Below are positions 27,124 through 37,451 of a stretch of 37,451 nt of DNA, piece by piece. The position numbers and the translations under genes were made by a program. The stretch comes from Hoeflea sp. Its GTDB lineage: Bacteria > Pseudomonadota > Alphaproteobacteria > Rhizobiales > Rhizobiaceae. The DNA is taken from positions 1 through 37,451 of the forward strand of contig NZ_JAUXOD010000063.1 in assembly GCF_030682515.1 (NCBI RefSeq), in the 5' to 3' direction. Position 1 is the first letter of the stretch; every line of letters begins with the position of its first letter. The notes under the pieces were generated by a model. The model was not told the DNA's origin. It saw only the letters and a list, made by a program, of their open reading frames with translations, and ran no database searches.

Positions 27124-27513
27124 ATGGTTGAAAACACCCCATACACCCGTCCCGTCGAAAACGCCCCCTACACCAATCCCGTCGATCCGGCTCGTCCGAA
27201 CGAACACATTCGCGAGACCCGCGATACGACCGTCGTCACGTCCGGCGGTTCCAACGGCCTGATCATTGGCGTCGTTGTGGTCGTGCTTCTGGGCATCGCC
27301 GGCTACTTCTTCCTGTCGGGCGGCGAGTCCACCGTGTCCGGCACGACCGCTCCGGCCGTCGAGACCACGGTGCCGCCGGCTAGCCCCGCAGCCCCGGCTT
27401 CGGAAGCCCCGGTCGAACTGGCTCCGTCCCCCGGGACTGAAACCGTCCCAGTCGAGCCGAACAGTGTTGAACCCCTGACGCCTGCTCCGACGGCACCCGC
27501 CACCGGCGGCTGA
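27124..27513 (+). CDS. small single-pass membrane protein with N-terminal tandem repeat
   Basis: Unrecognised 129-residue protein. It opens with two copies of a nonapeptide, VENTPYTRP (2-10) and VENAPYTNP (11-19), trailed by a decayed VDPARP. A single transmembrane helix follows (about 45-65, GLIIGVVVVVLLGIAGYFFL). The C-terminal tail is long and rich in Pro, Ala, Thr, Ser and Glu, with no Cys. With no cleavable signal, the repeat end is probably cytosolic and the tail periplasmic. AAGGAGAT precedes the ATG, and the EcfG-type promoter at 27064-27089 points to induction in the general stress response. A strong terminator follows at 27557-27590, so it is monocistronic. No function can be assigned. 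Confidence 0.86.
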   Translation: MVENTPYTRPVENAPYTNPVDPARPNEHIRETRDTTVVTSGGSNGLIIGVVVVVLLGIAGYFFLSGGESTVSGTTAPAVETTVPPASPAAPASEAPVELAPSPGTETVPVEPNSVEPLTPAPTAPATGG

Positions 27514-27556
27514 CTCTGGTGCGGTCCATCACGCCTCCCTGATGGGCGCCCCCGAA

Positions 27557-27590
27557 CCGCCCGGCCAACGCCGGGCGGCTTTGCGTTTAT
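27557..27590 (+). terminator. intrinsic terminator after the stress-type small gene
   Basis: CCGCCCGGC (27557-27565) and GCCGGGCGG (27570-27578) form a perfect 9-bp stem with a CAAC loop, followed by CTTTGCGTTTAT. It lies 44 bases after the stop codon and separates this gene from the converging suc/lpd operon. Confidence 0.85.
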
Positions 27591-27646
27591 TCACTTTGCC
27601 TGCCTGCCACTTCGCCCCGGCGCCGAGCGGGATTGGTGCGCGCAGC

Positions 27647-28117
27647 TTAGCGCGCCAGGCGCGACAGCGTGCGCGCGACGATGAGCTTGTGAAACGGCAT
27701 GATCGTTGCGAGGTAGATGCGGCCAAGCCGGTTATGTCGTCTGACCAGGGTCATCAGCCGTACCGATGTGTGGTGATCTCCTGAAGGCTCTGTCTCGACC
27801 ACGATCCGGAAATCGAGATGCCGGTCGTCAAATCCCATGACCACCTCGCCGTGGCTCTGCGCCACGATGGGGAACATCCCGATCCGCAGGGCCTTCGCCG
27901 CCGCCTCCGGATCGCCCTTGATGCCGAACGGCCGCACCAGGAGATTGCGGAGCGCCATCAGCGCGCCGGTCCAGGCGGGCATCGTCTCGAACGCCCGGCG
28001 TGCCGCATGCTCCGCAGAGAGTCCGGGCTGCGCCACCACCACCTCGAAGCAATCGCCCCAGTCCGCCTCCATGAGCGCCTGATGCGGCAGCGAGACCGGG
28101 ATCTCCCGGGCTTTCAT
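27647..28117 (-). CDS. DUF2867 domain-containing protein
   Basis: A 156-residue cytosolic-looking protein of unknown function. The DUF2867-type pattern is visible in LLVRPFGIKGDPEAAAKALR, GMFPIVAQSHGEVVMGFDDRHLDFR and the C-terminal HNRLGRIYLATIMPFHKLIV. Family assignment is by recall and moderately firm. The ATG at 28117 (MKAREIPVSLP) is used; a GTG at 28132 would add five residues, and neither start has a good Shine-Dalgarno. It is the last gene of the minus-strand suc-odh-lpd run, 34 bases after lpdA. Co-transcription with the dehydrogenase genes is likely, but a functional link is not shown. Confidence 0.82.
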   Translation of the reverse strand: MKAREIPVSLPHQALMEADWGDCFEVVVAQPGLSAEHAARRAFETMPAWTGALMALRNLLVRPFGIKGDPEAAAKALRIGMFPIVAQSHGEVVMGFDDRHLDFRIVVETEPSGDHHTSVRLMTLVRRHNRLGRIYLATIMPFHKLIVARTLSRLAR

Positions 28118-28151
28118 CGCCGTCGGCAGCACGACCCTGCGCCCCCGGCGA

Positions 28152-29558
28152 TCACAGGTGGATAGGCTTGCCGAAGGTGGCGAGTGCTGCTTCCTTGACC
28201 GCTTCCGACATGGTCGGGTGCGCGTGGCAGGTGCGGCCCAGATCTTCGGACGAGCCGCCGAATTCCATCAGCACGGCGGCCTCGTGGATCAACTCGCCCG
28301 CGCCGACGCCGAGGATGTGGACGCCCAGCACCCGGTCGGTCTCGGCATCCGCCAGAACCTTGACGAAGCCATCCTGCGCCTGCATCGCCCGCGCCCTGCC
28401 ATTGGCCGAGAACGGAAACTTGCCGGCCTTGTACTTGACACCCGCTGCCTTCAATTCTTCTTCGGTCTTGCCGACGGAGGCCACTTCGGGGCTCGTATAG
28501 ACCACGCCGGGGATGACATTGTAGTTCACATGGCCCGCCTGGCCGGCCATCATCTCGGCCAGCGCCACGCCCTCGTCCTCGGCCTTGTGGGCGAGCATCG
28601 GACCGACGATGACGTCACCGATGGCGTAGACGCCCGGAACGTTGGTCTGGTAGTGGCTGTCGGTGCGCACGCGGCCGCGCTCGTCGAGCACCACGCCCGC
28701 TTCCTCGAGCCCGAGGCCTTCGGTGAAGGGCTTGCGGCCGGTGGCGATCAGCACCACGTCGGCGTCGATGGTCTGGGCGTCGCCGCCCTTGACCGGCTCG
28801 AAGCTGACCTTGGCGCCCTTGCCCGATGTCTTGACACCGGTGACCTTGGCGCCGAGCTTGAACTCCATGCCCTGCTTGCCGAGGATCCGCTGGAACTGCT
28901 TGGCGACCTCGCCGTCCATGCCGCCCAGGATCGTGTCGAGATACTCGACCACGGTGACCTTGGCGCCGAGCCGGCCCCAGACCGACCCCATCTCGAGCCC
29001 GATCACGCCGCCGCCGACCACCACGATGTGCTCCGGCACCTTCTCGAGCAGGAGCGCGCCGGTCGACGACACGATGATCTTCTCGTCAATGGTGACCTTG
29101 ACGCCGGGAATGCCCGCGACATCCGAGCCGGTGGCGATCACCACGTTCTTGGATTCGAGCTCGGTGACCTTGCCGTCGTCGCCGGTCACCGACACCTTGC
29201 CCGCGCCCAGCACCTTGCCGTGGCCGATGAAGCTGTCGATCTTGTTCTTCTTGAACAGGAAGGCGACGCCATCGACATTGGATTTCACGGTCGCGTCCTT
29301 GTGCGCCATCATCTTCTCGAGATTGAGCTTGGGCTTTGAGACCTCGACGCCGAGCGCATCCATCCCGTGCCCGGCATGGTGGAACATTTCCGACGCATGC
29401 AGCAGCGCCTTGGACGGGATGCAGCCGATGTTGAGGCAGGTGCCGCCGAAGGTCGCGCGCCTTTCTATCACGGCCACTTTCAGGCCGAGCTGCGCCGCCT
29501 TGATGGCGCAGACATAGCCGCCGGGTCCCGAACCGATGATGATGACGTCGTAGCTCAT
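28152..29558 (-). CDS. lpdA: dihydrolipoyl dehydrogenase (E3)
   Basis: FAD-dependent E3 that reoxidises the lipoamide of 2-oxoacid dehydrogenase complexes and reduces NAD. The product is 468 residues. FAD-binding IIGSGPGGY is at 7-15. The redox disulfide is C41/C46 in [13 protein letters not shown], the NAD-binding loop is [15 protein letters not shown], and the C-terminal His-Glu pair is H447/E452 in HAHPTMSE. Lying downstream of sucA and odhB, it is most likely the E3 of the 2-oxoglutarate dehydrogenase complex. It follows a short exported-protein gene by 24 bases. All catalytic residues are present. Confidence 0.97.
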   Translation of the reverse strand: MSYDVIIIGSGPGGYVCAIKAAQLGLKVAVIERRATFGGTCLNIGCIPSKALLHASEMFHHAGHGMDALGVEVSKPKLNLEKMMAHKDATVKSNVDGVAFLFKKNKIDSFIGHGKVLGAGKVSVTGDDGKVTELESKNVVIATGSDVAGIPGVKVTIDEKIIVSSTGALLLEKVPEHIVVVGGGVIGLEMGSVWGRLGAKVTVVEYLDTILGGMDGEVAKQFQRILGKQGMEFKLGAKVTGVKTSGKGAKVSFEPVKGGDAQTIDADVVLIATGRKPFTEGLGLEEAGVVLDERGRVRTDSHYQTNVPGVYAIGDVIVGPMLAHKAEDEGVALAEMMAGQAGHVNYNVIPGVVYTSPEVASVGKTEEELKAAGVKYKAGKFPFSANGRARAMQAQDGFVKVLADAETDRVLGVHILGVGAGELIHEAAVLMEFGGSSEDLGRTCHAHPTMSEAVKEAALATFGKPIHL

Positions 29559-29582
29559 GGTCTTGTCCTTGTGATCACAAAT

Positions 29583-30104
29583 TCAGTCCTGGCACGCGGT
29601 GTAGCGAAAATCGTCCCTTGGCACTGCCGACAGGCCCTGGCCCCCCCAGGCCGAGGACATCCGCACCGACGCGCCGAAATCGGGCAGCAGGATCGTGGCC
29701 ATCGCCTCTTCACCCAGGCCCGCGTCCGGCACCGCGCTCACATTGCCCAGCGCGTCGATGCCGTAGATCGGACCCTGCCACACCGTGCAGGCGTCGATTT
29801 CGGCCCCGGTGGCGTCGCCGGTCGGGCACTTGTGCATGACCATCGCCCAGGGCCGCGCCGGCTCGCCCGCCATCATCACCATCCCGTCCATGCTGACGCC
29901 GTTTTCGGGAAATGTCACCGTAAAGCGGTTAAGCGACGGCTCGGCCGGGTGCAGATCGTCCTGGAACGCGAGACTGGCGCCCGCCTGCGCCTCGCCGTAG
30001 ACCGCCAGTTCCTGGAAGCAGGCGGCCCGCGCCGCGGGCGCAGCGGCAAGGATCAGGGCGAGGGCGGCTGCAATGGGCGGCGTCGAGCCGTATGACAGTG
30101 GCAT
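29583..30104 (-). CDS. exported four-cysteine protein of unknown function
   Basis: A 173-residue product with a clear Sec signal peptide (hydrophobic PIAAALALILAAAPAARA, cleavage expected near residue 27). The mature periplasmic part has four cysteines (29, 93, 106, 171), enough for two disulfides. I do not recognise the family. Notable phrases are FTVTFPENGVSMDGMVMMAG and PWAMVMHKCPTGDATGAEID. It sits between odhB (39 bases upstream) and lpdA (24 bases downstream), on the same strand and well inside the 2-oxoglutarate dehydrogenase operon. That is an odd place for a periplasmic protein. Composition resembles the neighbours, so it does not look recently acquired. The signal peptide and co-directional spacing make it very likely a real gene. 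Confidence 0.82.
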   Translation of the reverse strand: MPLSYGSTPPIAAALALILAAAPAARAACFQELAVYGEAQAGASLAFQDDLHPAEPSLNRFTVTFPENGVSMDGMVMMAGEPARPWAMVMHKCPTGDATGAEIDACTVWQGPIYGIDALGNVSAVPDAGLGEEAMATILLPDFGASVRMSSAWGGQGLSAVPRDDFRYTACQD

Positions 30105-30143
30105 CTCATGGTCCTTTCCCCGGTTGGCGGCCCCTGAACGTCC

Positions 30144-31394
<1,251 letters not shown>

Positions 31395-31451
31395 GATTTC
31401 TTTCCGTTCTTTGTCTCTCAATCGGGTCGCAAGGCGGGCGGCGGGGCGGCG

Positions 31452-34439
31452 TCAGCCGCCCAGCGCATCCTCAAGGAAGGCTTCAAGCTGCGCAAGGTGG
31501 CGCGACATCAAACCGGTTGCCGTCGAGGCCGAGGCCGAGCGGCCGGTGTAGCGCACGCGCTGGTACTTGGCGTCGATATGCGCCAGCACCCATTCCAGAT
31601 AGGGATCGATGAACGACCAGGCGCCCATGTTCTTGGGCTCCTCCTGGCACCACACCATCTCGGCGTTGCGGAACCGCGACAGCTCGTTGATCAGCGCCTT
31701 GGCCGGGAACGGGTAGAGCTGTTCGAGCCGGAGCAGGTAGATGTCGTTGATGCCGCGCTTCTCGCGCTCCTCGTAGAGGTCGAAATAGACCTTGCCCGAG
31801 CACATCACCACGCGGCGGATCTTGTTGTCCTTGACGAGCTTGATCGGCTCGTTCTTGAGCACTTCGGCATCGTCCCACAGCAGCCGGTGGAACGAGGTGT
31901 CGCCCGACAATTCGGCCAGGCTCGACACCGCGCGCTTGTGCCGGAGCAGCGATTTCGGCGTCATCATGATCAGCGGCTTGCGGAAGTCGCGCTTCACCTG
32001 GCGCCTGAGGATGTGGAAGTAGTTGGACGGCGTGGTGCAGTTGGCGACCTGCATATTGTCCTCGGCGCACATCTGCAGGAAGCGCTCGAGCCGGGCCGAG
32101 GAATGTTCCGGCCCTTGGCCCTCATAGCCGTGCGGCAGCAGGCAGACGAGACCCGACATCCGCAGCCACTTGCGCTCGCCCGACGAGATAAACTGGTCGA
32201 ACAGCACCTGGGCGCCATTGGCGAAGTCGCCGAACTGGGCTTCCCACAGCGTCAGCGCGTTCGGCCGCGCCAGCGAGTAGCCATATTCGAAGCCCAGCAC
32301 CGCCTCTTCCGACAGCATCGAATTGATCACCTCGTAGCGCGCCTGGTTGGGCGCCACATTGGCGAGCGGAATGTAGCGGTCCTCGGTTTCCTGGTCGTAG
32401 AGCACCGAGTGGCGCTGGCTGAAGGTGCCGCGCTCCACGTCCTGGCCCGACAGCCGGATCTTGGTGCCTTCCTGGACCAGCGTGCCGAAGGCCAGCGCCT
32501 CGGCGAAGGCCCAGTCGATGCCCTCGCCGGTCTCGATCATCTGCGCGCGGTTGTCCATGAAGCGCTGGATGGTGCGGTGGGCGTTGAAGCCTTCCGGCAC
32601 TTCCGCAAGTTTCTTGCCGATCTCGCGCAACTGCTTGAGCGGCACGGCGGTCTTGCCGCGGCGCTGCTCATCCTGGTTGTCGGCGGTCCTAAGCCCCGAC
32701 CACTGTCCGTCGAGCCAGTCGGCCTTGTTGGGCTTGTAGCTCTGGCCGATGTCGAACTCGGCTTCCAGATGAGCGCGCCAGTCGGCCTTCATCTTCTCGA
32801 ACTCGCCCTCGGTGATCACGCCTTCCTCGATCAGGCGGCGCGAGTAGAGCGTCACCACGGTCTCGTGGCTGCGGATGCTCTTGTACATCTTCGGCTGGGT
32901 GAAGGACGGCTCGTCGCCCTCGTTGTGACCGAACCGGCGATAGCAGAACATGTCGATGACCACCGGCTTGTGGAAGGTCATGCGGAATTCGGTGGCAACC
33001 TTGGCGGCATAGACCACCGCTTCCGGGTCGTCGCCATTGACGTGGAAGATCGGCGCCTCGATCATCTTGGCGACGTCCGAGGGATAGGGCGAGGAGCGCG
33101 AGAAGCCCGGATTGGTGGTGAAGCCGATCTGGTTGTTGATGATGAAATGCACGGTGCCCGCGACGCGGTGGCCGCGCAGGCCCGACAGGCCCAGGATTTC
33201 CGCCACCACGCCCTGGCCGGCGAAGGCCGCATCGCCGTGCAGCAGCAGCGGCATGACCTTGACCCGCTCCTTGAGCGGCACGATGTCGCCTTCCAGATAG
33301 GTGGCCATCATGTCCTGCTTGGCGCGGCACTTGCCCATCACCACCGGATTGACGATTTCCAAATGCGACGGGTTGGCGGTCAGCGACAGGTGCACCTTGT
33401 TGTTGTCGAACTCGCGGTCCGACGAGGCGCCCAGATGGTACTTGACGTCGCCGGAGCCCTCGACATCGTCGGGCTTGTAGGACCCGCCCTTGAACTCGTG
33501 GAACACCGCCCGGTGCGGCTTGGCCATCACCTGGGTGAGCACGTTGAGGCGGCCGCGGTGGGCCATGCCGAAGACGATCTCCTTGAGACCCATGTTGCCG
33601 CCGCGCTTGATGATCTGCTCGAGCGCCGGGATCAGCGATTCGCCGCCGTCGAGGCCGAACCGCTTGGTGCCCTTGTACTTGACGTCGATGAACTGCTCGA
33701 AGCCTTCCGCCTCGATCAGCTTCTGCAGAATGGCGACCTTGCCGCGCTTGGAGAAGTCGACGCCCTTGTCGGGGCCCTCGATGCGTTCCTGGATCCAGGC
33801 CTTCTCTTCCGGATGGGAGATGTGCATGAACTCGACGCCGAGCGTCGAGCAATAGGTCCGCTTGAGGATGTCGATCATCTCGCGAATCGTCGCGTATTCG
33901 AGCCCGAGCACGTGGTCGATGAAGATCTTGCGGTCGTAGTCGGCCTCGGTGAAGCCGTAGGCTTCCGGCGACAGCTCGTTGTAGTCGTCGACCGGCGTGG
34001 CGATGCCGAGCGGGTCGAGCTTGGCGTGCAGGTGGCCGCGCATGCGGAAAGCCCGGATCATCATGATGGCGCGGACCGAATCGCGCGCGGCCTGGGTCAC
34101 GTCGGCGGTGCCCGCGAGCTGTCCCTTGGCCTGCGCCTTGCCGTTGAGCTTGTCGGTGACGATCTTCTCGACCTTGCCCCAGTCGCCGTCGAGCGCCGAG
34201 ACCAGCTCGCCATTGGCCGGAACCGGCCAGTTGGCCTGCTTCCACGAGGCCCCGGCGGCGGATTTGCGCACCTGCTCCGGATCATCCTTCAGCTCGGCGA
34301 AGAACGCCTGCCATTCGGCGGGCACGCTGCCCGGACTGTCCTGGAACCGTGCATACATGTCCTCGATATAGGGCGCGTTGCCGCCATACAGGAACGAAGT
34401 CTCTGCCATGATGTCGTTGGCTTCGTCATTGCGTGCCAT
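31452..34439 (-). CDS. sucA: 2-oxoglutarate dehydrogenase E1 component
   Basis: Thiamine-diphosphate-dependent E1 that decarboxylates 2-oxoglutarate. From the ATG at 34439 (AAAGGTGAG upstream) it is 995 residues. The N-terminal E2-binding tip reads SFLYGGNAPYIEDMYARFQD. Further blocks are MAHRGRLNVL, the ThDP/magnesium region HGDAAFAGQGVVAE followed by NNQIGFTTNP, and RRFGHNEGDEPSFTQP. The C-terminal half includes LPHGYEGQGPEHSSARLERF and ends with the YxGRSASASTATG block. All are standard for SucA. The leader on this strand contains a GGGCC-AGAA-GGCCC hairpin (34457-34470) just ahead of the ribosome site. A SnoaL-like gene separates it from sucD. Confidence 0.97.
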   Translation of the reverse strand: MARNDEANDIMAETSFLYGGNAPYIEDMYARFQDSPGSVPAEWQAFFAELKDDPEQVRKSAAGASWKQANWPVPANGELVSALDGDWGKVEKIVTDKLNGKAQAKGQLAGTADVTQAARDSVRAIMMIRAFRMRGHLHAKLDPLGIATPVDDYNELSPEAYGFTEADYDRKIFIDHVLGLEYATIREMIDILKRTYCSTLGVEFMHISHPEEKAWIQERIEGPDKGVDFSKRGKVAILQKLIEAEGFEQFIDVKYKGTKRFGLDGGESLIPALEQIIKRGGNMGLKEIVFGMAHRGRLNVLTQVMAKPHRAVFHEFKGGSYKPDDVEGSGDVKYHLGASSDREFDNNKVHLSLTANPSHLEIVNPVVMGKCRAKQDMMATYLEGDIVPLKERVKVMPLLLHGDAAFAGQGVVAEILGLSGLRGHRVAGTVHFIINNQIGFTTNPGFSRSSPYPSDVAKMIEAPIFHVNGDDPEAVVYAAKVATEFRMTFHKPVVIDMFCYRRFGHNEGDEPSFTQPKMYKSIRSHETVVTLYSRRLIEEGVITEGEFEKMKADWRAHLEAEFDIGQSYKPNKADWLDGQWSGLRTADNQDEQRRGKTAVPLKQLREIGKKLAEVPEGFNAHRTIQRFMDNRAQMIETGEGIDWAFAEALAFGTLVQEGTKIRLSGQDVERGTFSQRHSVLYDQETEDRYIPLANVAPNQARYEVINSMLSEEAVLGFEYGYSLARPNALTLWEAQFGDFANGAQVLFDQFISSGERKWLRMSGLVCLLPHGYEGQGPEHSSARLERFLQMCAEDNMQVANCTTPSNYFHILRRQVKRDFRKPLIMMTPKSLLRHKRAVSSLAELSGDTSFHRLLWDDAEVLKNEPIKLVKDNKIRRVVMCSGKVYFDLYEEREKRGINDIYLLRLEQLYPFPAKALINELSRFRNAEMVWCQEEPKNMGAWSFIDPYLEWVLAHIDAKYQRVRYTGRSASASTATGLMSRHLAQLEAFLEDALGG

Positions 34440-34501
34440 GGGTCTCACCTTTTTGCGGGCCTTCTGGCCCTCTCCCTAGACTTTTTTAAGGCTTGCGCGA
34501 C

Positions 34502-34915
34502 TTACGCCGCGAGCCGGCCCAAACCGAGCCCCAGCGCCGCGGTGTCGCTGAAGACCTGGTAGCGCGCGATCTTGCCGTCGCGCAGCGTGAACATGTTGAC
34601 TGTTTCGGTATGCACCTTCCGGCCCGTCGCCCTGACGGTCCATTCGCCCTTGAGCACCGTGATCACCGTGTCGCCCGCGACATGAACCGCAAGCGGCTCG
34701 ACCCTGTCGATCGCCAGATGATCGCCCAGGGTCTTGAGGAACTTGAGAAAGCCGTCCATTCCGGTCCAGTCCCCGGCCCAGGGCAGAAGCCCCTCGGGCG
34801 CCGGGTAATGGACCTCGATGTCGTCTGCCACGACGCCGCGCAGGCCCGCCTCGTCGCCCGCTTTCAGCGCGGCGTAGTAGCGGTCCAGGATCTCGCGCAC
34901 GGCGTCGCTCATCAT
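34502..34915 (-). CDS. SnoaL/NTF2-like fold protein
   Basis: A 137-residue protein with the single-domain NTF2-like cone fold typical of SnoaL/limonene-epoxide-hydrolase relatives. It starts EILDRYYAALKAGDEAGLRG, continues VVADDIEVHYPAPEGLLPWA, then WTGMDGFLKFLKTLGDHLAI, and ends GRKVHTETVNMFTLRDGKIA followed by RYQVFSDTAAL. Members bind or convert small hydrophobic or polar ligands; no specific activity can be assigned. It has two adjacent ATGs at the start, with GAAGGG upstream. It lies between sucD (22 bases upstream) and sucA (62 bases downstream) on the same strand, an unusual insertion in a normally compact sucCDAB cluster. Confidence 0.86.
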   Translation of the reverse strand: MMSDAVREILDRYYAALKAGDEAGLRGVVADDIEVHYPAPEGLLPWAGDWTGMDGFLKFLKTLGDHLAIDRVEPLAVHVAGDTVITVLKGEWTVRATGRKVHTETVNMFTLRDGKIARYQVFSDTAALGLGLGRLAA

Positions 34916-34937
34916 TTCAACCCTTCGAGCCCGGATC

Positions 34938-35840
34938 TCAGCCCTTGAGGACTTCGACCAAGGTCTTGCCCAGGCGCGCCGGCGACGGCGAGACGCGGAT
35001 GCCCGCGGCCTCCATCGCCTTGATCTTGTCCTCGGCGCCGCCCTTGCCGCCCGAGATCACGGCGCCGGCATGGCCCATGGTCCTGCCCTCAGGCGCGGTG
35101 CGACCGGCGATGAAGCCTGCCATCGGCTTGGAACGGCCCTTCTTGGCCTGTTCCATCAGCCACTCGGCCGCATCTTCTTCAGCCGAACCGCCGATCTCGC
35201 CGATCATGATGATCGACTCGGTCTCCGGATCGTCGAGATAGAGATCGAGAATGTCGATGAACTCGGTGCCCTTGACCGGGTCGCCGCCGATACCCACCGC
35301 GCTCGACTGGCCCAGCCCCTCGTTGGTGGTCTGGAACACCGCCTCATAGGTCAGCGTGCCCGAGCGCGACAGGATGCCCACCGAGCCCTTCTTGAAGATG
35401 TTGCCCGGCATGATGCCGATCTTGCACTCGTCCGGCGTCATCACGCCGGGGCAGTTGGGACCGATCAGGCGCGACGTGGACGCGTCGAGGATCGCCTTGG
35501 CGCGGATCATGTCGGCCACCGGAATGCCCTCGGTGATGCAGACAATGAGCTCGATCCCGGCCTCGATGGCCTCGATGATGGCTTCCGCAGCACCCGCCGG
35601 CGGCACGTAGATCACCGACGCATTGGCGCCGGTCTCGGCCTTACCTTCCGCCACGGAGGCGAAGATCGGCAGCTTCTCGCCACCAGATCCCTGCCAGGTC
35701 TCGCCGCCCTTCTTCGGATGGATGCCGCCGACCATCTTGGTGCCGTGATAGGCCAGCGCCTGCTCGGTGTGGAAGGTGCCGGTCTTGCCGGTCAGGCCCT
35801 GGACCAGGATCCTGGTGTTCTTGTCGATGAGAATGGACAT
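34938..35840 (-). CDS. sucD: succinyl-CoA synthetase alpha subunit
   Basis: Alpha subunit of the enzyme that converts succinyl-CoA to succinate with ATP or GTP formation in the TCA cycle. The 300-residue product has the N-terminal CoA-binding Rossmann domain ([20 protein letters not shown]) and the [20 protein letters not shown] block. The phosphorylated histidine is H257 in [11 protein letters not shown]. Its ATG is four bases beyond the sucC stop, the usual sucCD coupling. Length and motifs match the family, with nothing odd. Confidence 0.98.
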   Translation of the reverse strand: MSILIDKNTRILVQGLTGKTGTFHTEQALAYHGTKMVGGIHPKKGGETWQGSGGEKLPIFASVAEGKAETGANASVIYVPPAGAAEAIIEAIEAGIELIVCITEGIPVADMIRAKAILDASTSRLIGPNCPGVMTPDECKIGIMPGNIFKKGSVGILSRSGTLTYEAVFQTTNEGLGQSSAVGIGGDPVKGTEFIDILDLYLDDPETESIIMIGEIGGSAEEDAAEWLMEQAKKGRSKPMAGFIAGRTAPEGRTMGHAGAVISGGKGGAEDKIKAMEAAGIRVSPSPARLGKTLVEVLKG

Positions 35841-35844
35841 GGTA

Positions 35845-37041
<1,197 letters not shown>

Positions 37042-37066
37042 GGGAACTCCTTGGAGCGATTGAAAT

Positions 37067-37450
37067 TCAGTCGACGAGACAGGCGGACAGATAGGTGGCG
37101 AACAGGGATCCGGCACCGTTGAGCGAGATTTCACCGGGATAGTAGGTCTGACCGGCCAGGTCATAGATCTGCATGACGCCGCCCGAAGCGGCGGCCTTGA
37201 TGAAGGGATCGCGGCCATCCAGGATCGCCGAGCCCTGATAGGTCTCGTTCATCTCGCTGAAATGCGCCTCGGCCTTCAGCCGGAATTCCACGCCGTCGAT
37301 CTTCACCTGGATGAAGGGATCGTCGAGGAAGGCGTCGGGAAGCTCGCTGTCATTCCAGAACTCGAGCGTCCGGTTGGCCTGGTGGCAGGTGAAGGAGACG
37401 AAGGCCTCGCCCTGCTCGATCCCCCAGGCGACCACGCCGCCCTCGGCCGA
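37067..37450 (-). CDS. uncharacterised protein, N-terminus beyond window edge
   Basis: Partial gene; the frame stays open to the right edge (reading ...[24 protein letters not shown]...), so the start is outside. The visible 127 residues have two cysteines. Typical phrases are [40 protein letters not shown] and [21 protein letters not shown] do not recognise a family. The AEGG sequence at the edge could be the end of a signal peptide, which would make it exported, but that part is not visible. It ends 25 bases before sucC on the same strand and may be transcribed with it. The GTG at 37435 is an in-frame codon but unlikely to be the start. Confidence 0.72.
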   Translation of the reverse strand, partial: SAEGGVVAWGIEQGEAFVSFTCHQANRTLEFWNDSELPDAFLDDPFIQVKIDGVEFRLKAEAHFSEMNETYQGSAILDGRDPFIKAAASGGVMQIYDLAGQTYYPGEISLNGAGSLFATYLSACLVD

Positions 37451-37451
37451 G

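Overview
The window is a GC-rich (roughly mid-60s % by eye) alphaproteobacterial chromosome segment, almost certainly from Rhizobiales/Hyphomicrobiales. The evidence is the split F1-only ATP synthase operon (atpHAGDC without F0 genes), the lysine/alanine-rich N-terminal extension on AtpD, the proA-nadD-rsfS-rlmH-envC-ctpA-deacetylase-rppH order, the sucCD-sucAB-lpdA cluster, and a textbook EcfG-type general stress promoter. A Hoeflea- or Phyllobacteriaceae-like genus is a guess only.

Layout. (1) 1-7381, plus strand: the end of proA, then nadD, rsfS, rlmH, an EnvC-like murein hydrolase activator, ctpA, a divergent polysaccharide deacetylase, rppH and a GNAT acetyltransferase. (2) 7474-12533, minus strand: atpHAGDC, closed by a terminator at 7422-7447. 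(3) 12534-20265: a block of less conserved genes. It holds a small DUF4345-like membrane protein, a DMT exporter, a large MscS-type channel, a dyad-rich non-coding stretch of 540 bases, and a translationally coupled mini-operon of a TetR regulator, a phenylacetate-CoA-ligase-like enzyme and an enoyl-CoA hydratase. The mini-operon looks lower in GC than its neighbours. (4) 20266-27513: priA (minus), a small transaldolase-type aldolase (plus), a mosaic palindromic repeat, a PlsC-type acyltransferase divergent from xerC, a TraB/GumN protein and a small stress-promoter-driven membrane protein. (5) 27647-37450, minus strand: one long likely operon, [exported protein, partial]-sucC-sucD-[SnoaL-like]-sucA-odhB-[exported Cys protein]-lpdA-[DUF2867].

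How the genes work together. The suc/odh/lpd genes encode the 2-oxoglutarate dehydrogenase complex and succinyl-CoA synthetase, two consecutive TCA steps. The atp genes encode the catalytic head of ATP synthase. The first block combines NAD synthesis, ribosome silencing and 23S rRNA methylation, cell-wall remodelling/periplasmic proteolysis, and RNA 5'-end decay. The TetR-ligase-hydratase trio probably activates an unknown, possibly aromatic, carboxylic acid to its CoA thioester and processes it under a local regulator.

Most of the window is ordinary core genome. The observations most worth a second look are the EcfG-type promoter and its target protein with a tandem nonapeptide repeat (27064-27513), the 114-bp nested palindromic element (23361-23474), the perfect 17-bp palindrome between the acyltransferase and xerC (24506-24522), the TetR/ligase/hydratase insert with its dyad-rich control region, and the two uncharacterised genes interleaved in the TCA operon. 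I saw no tRNA or rRNA gene, CRISPR array, transposase or prophage gene.
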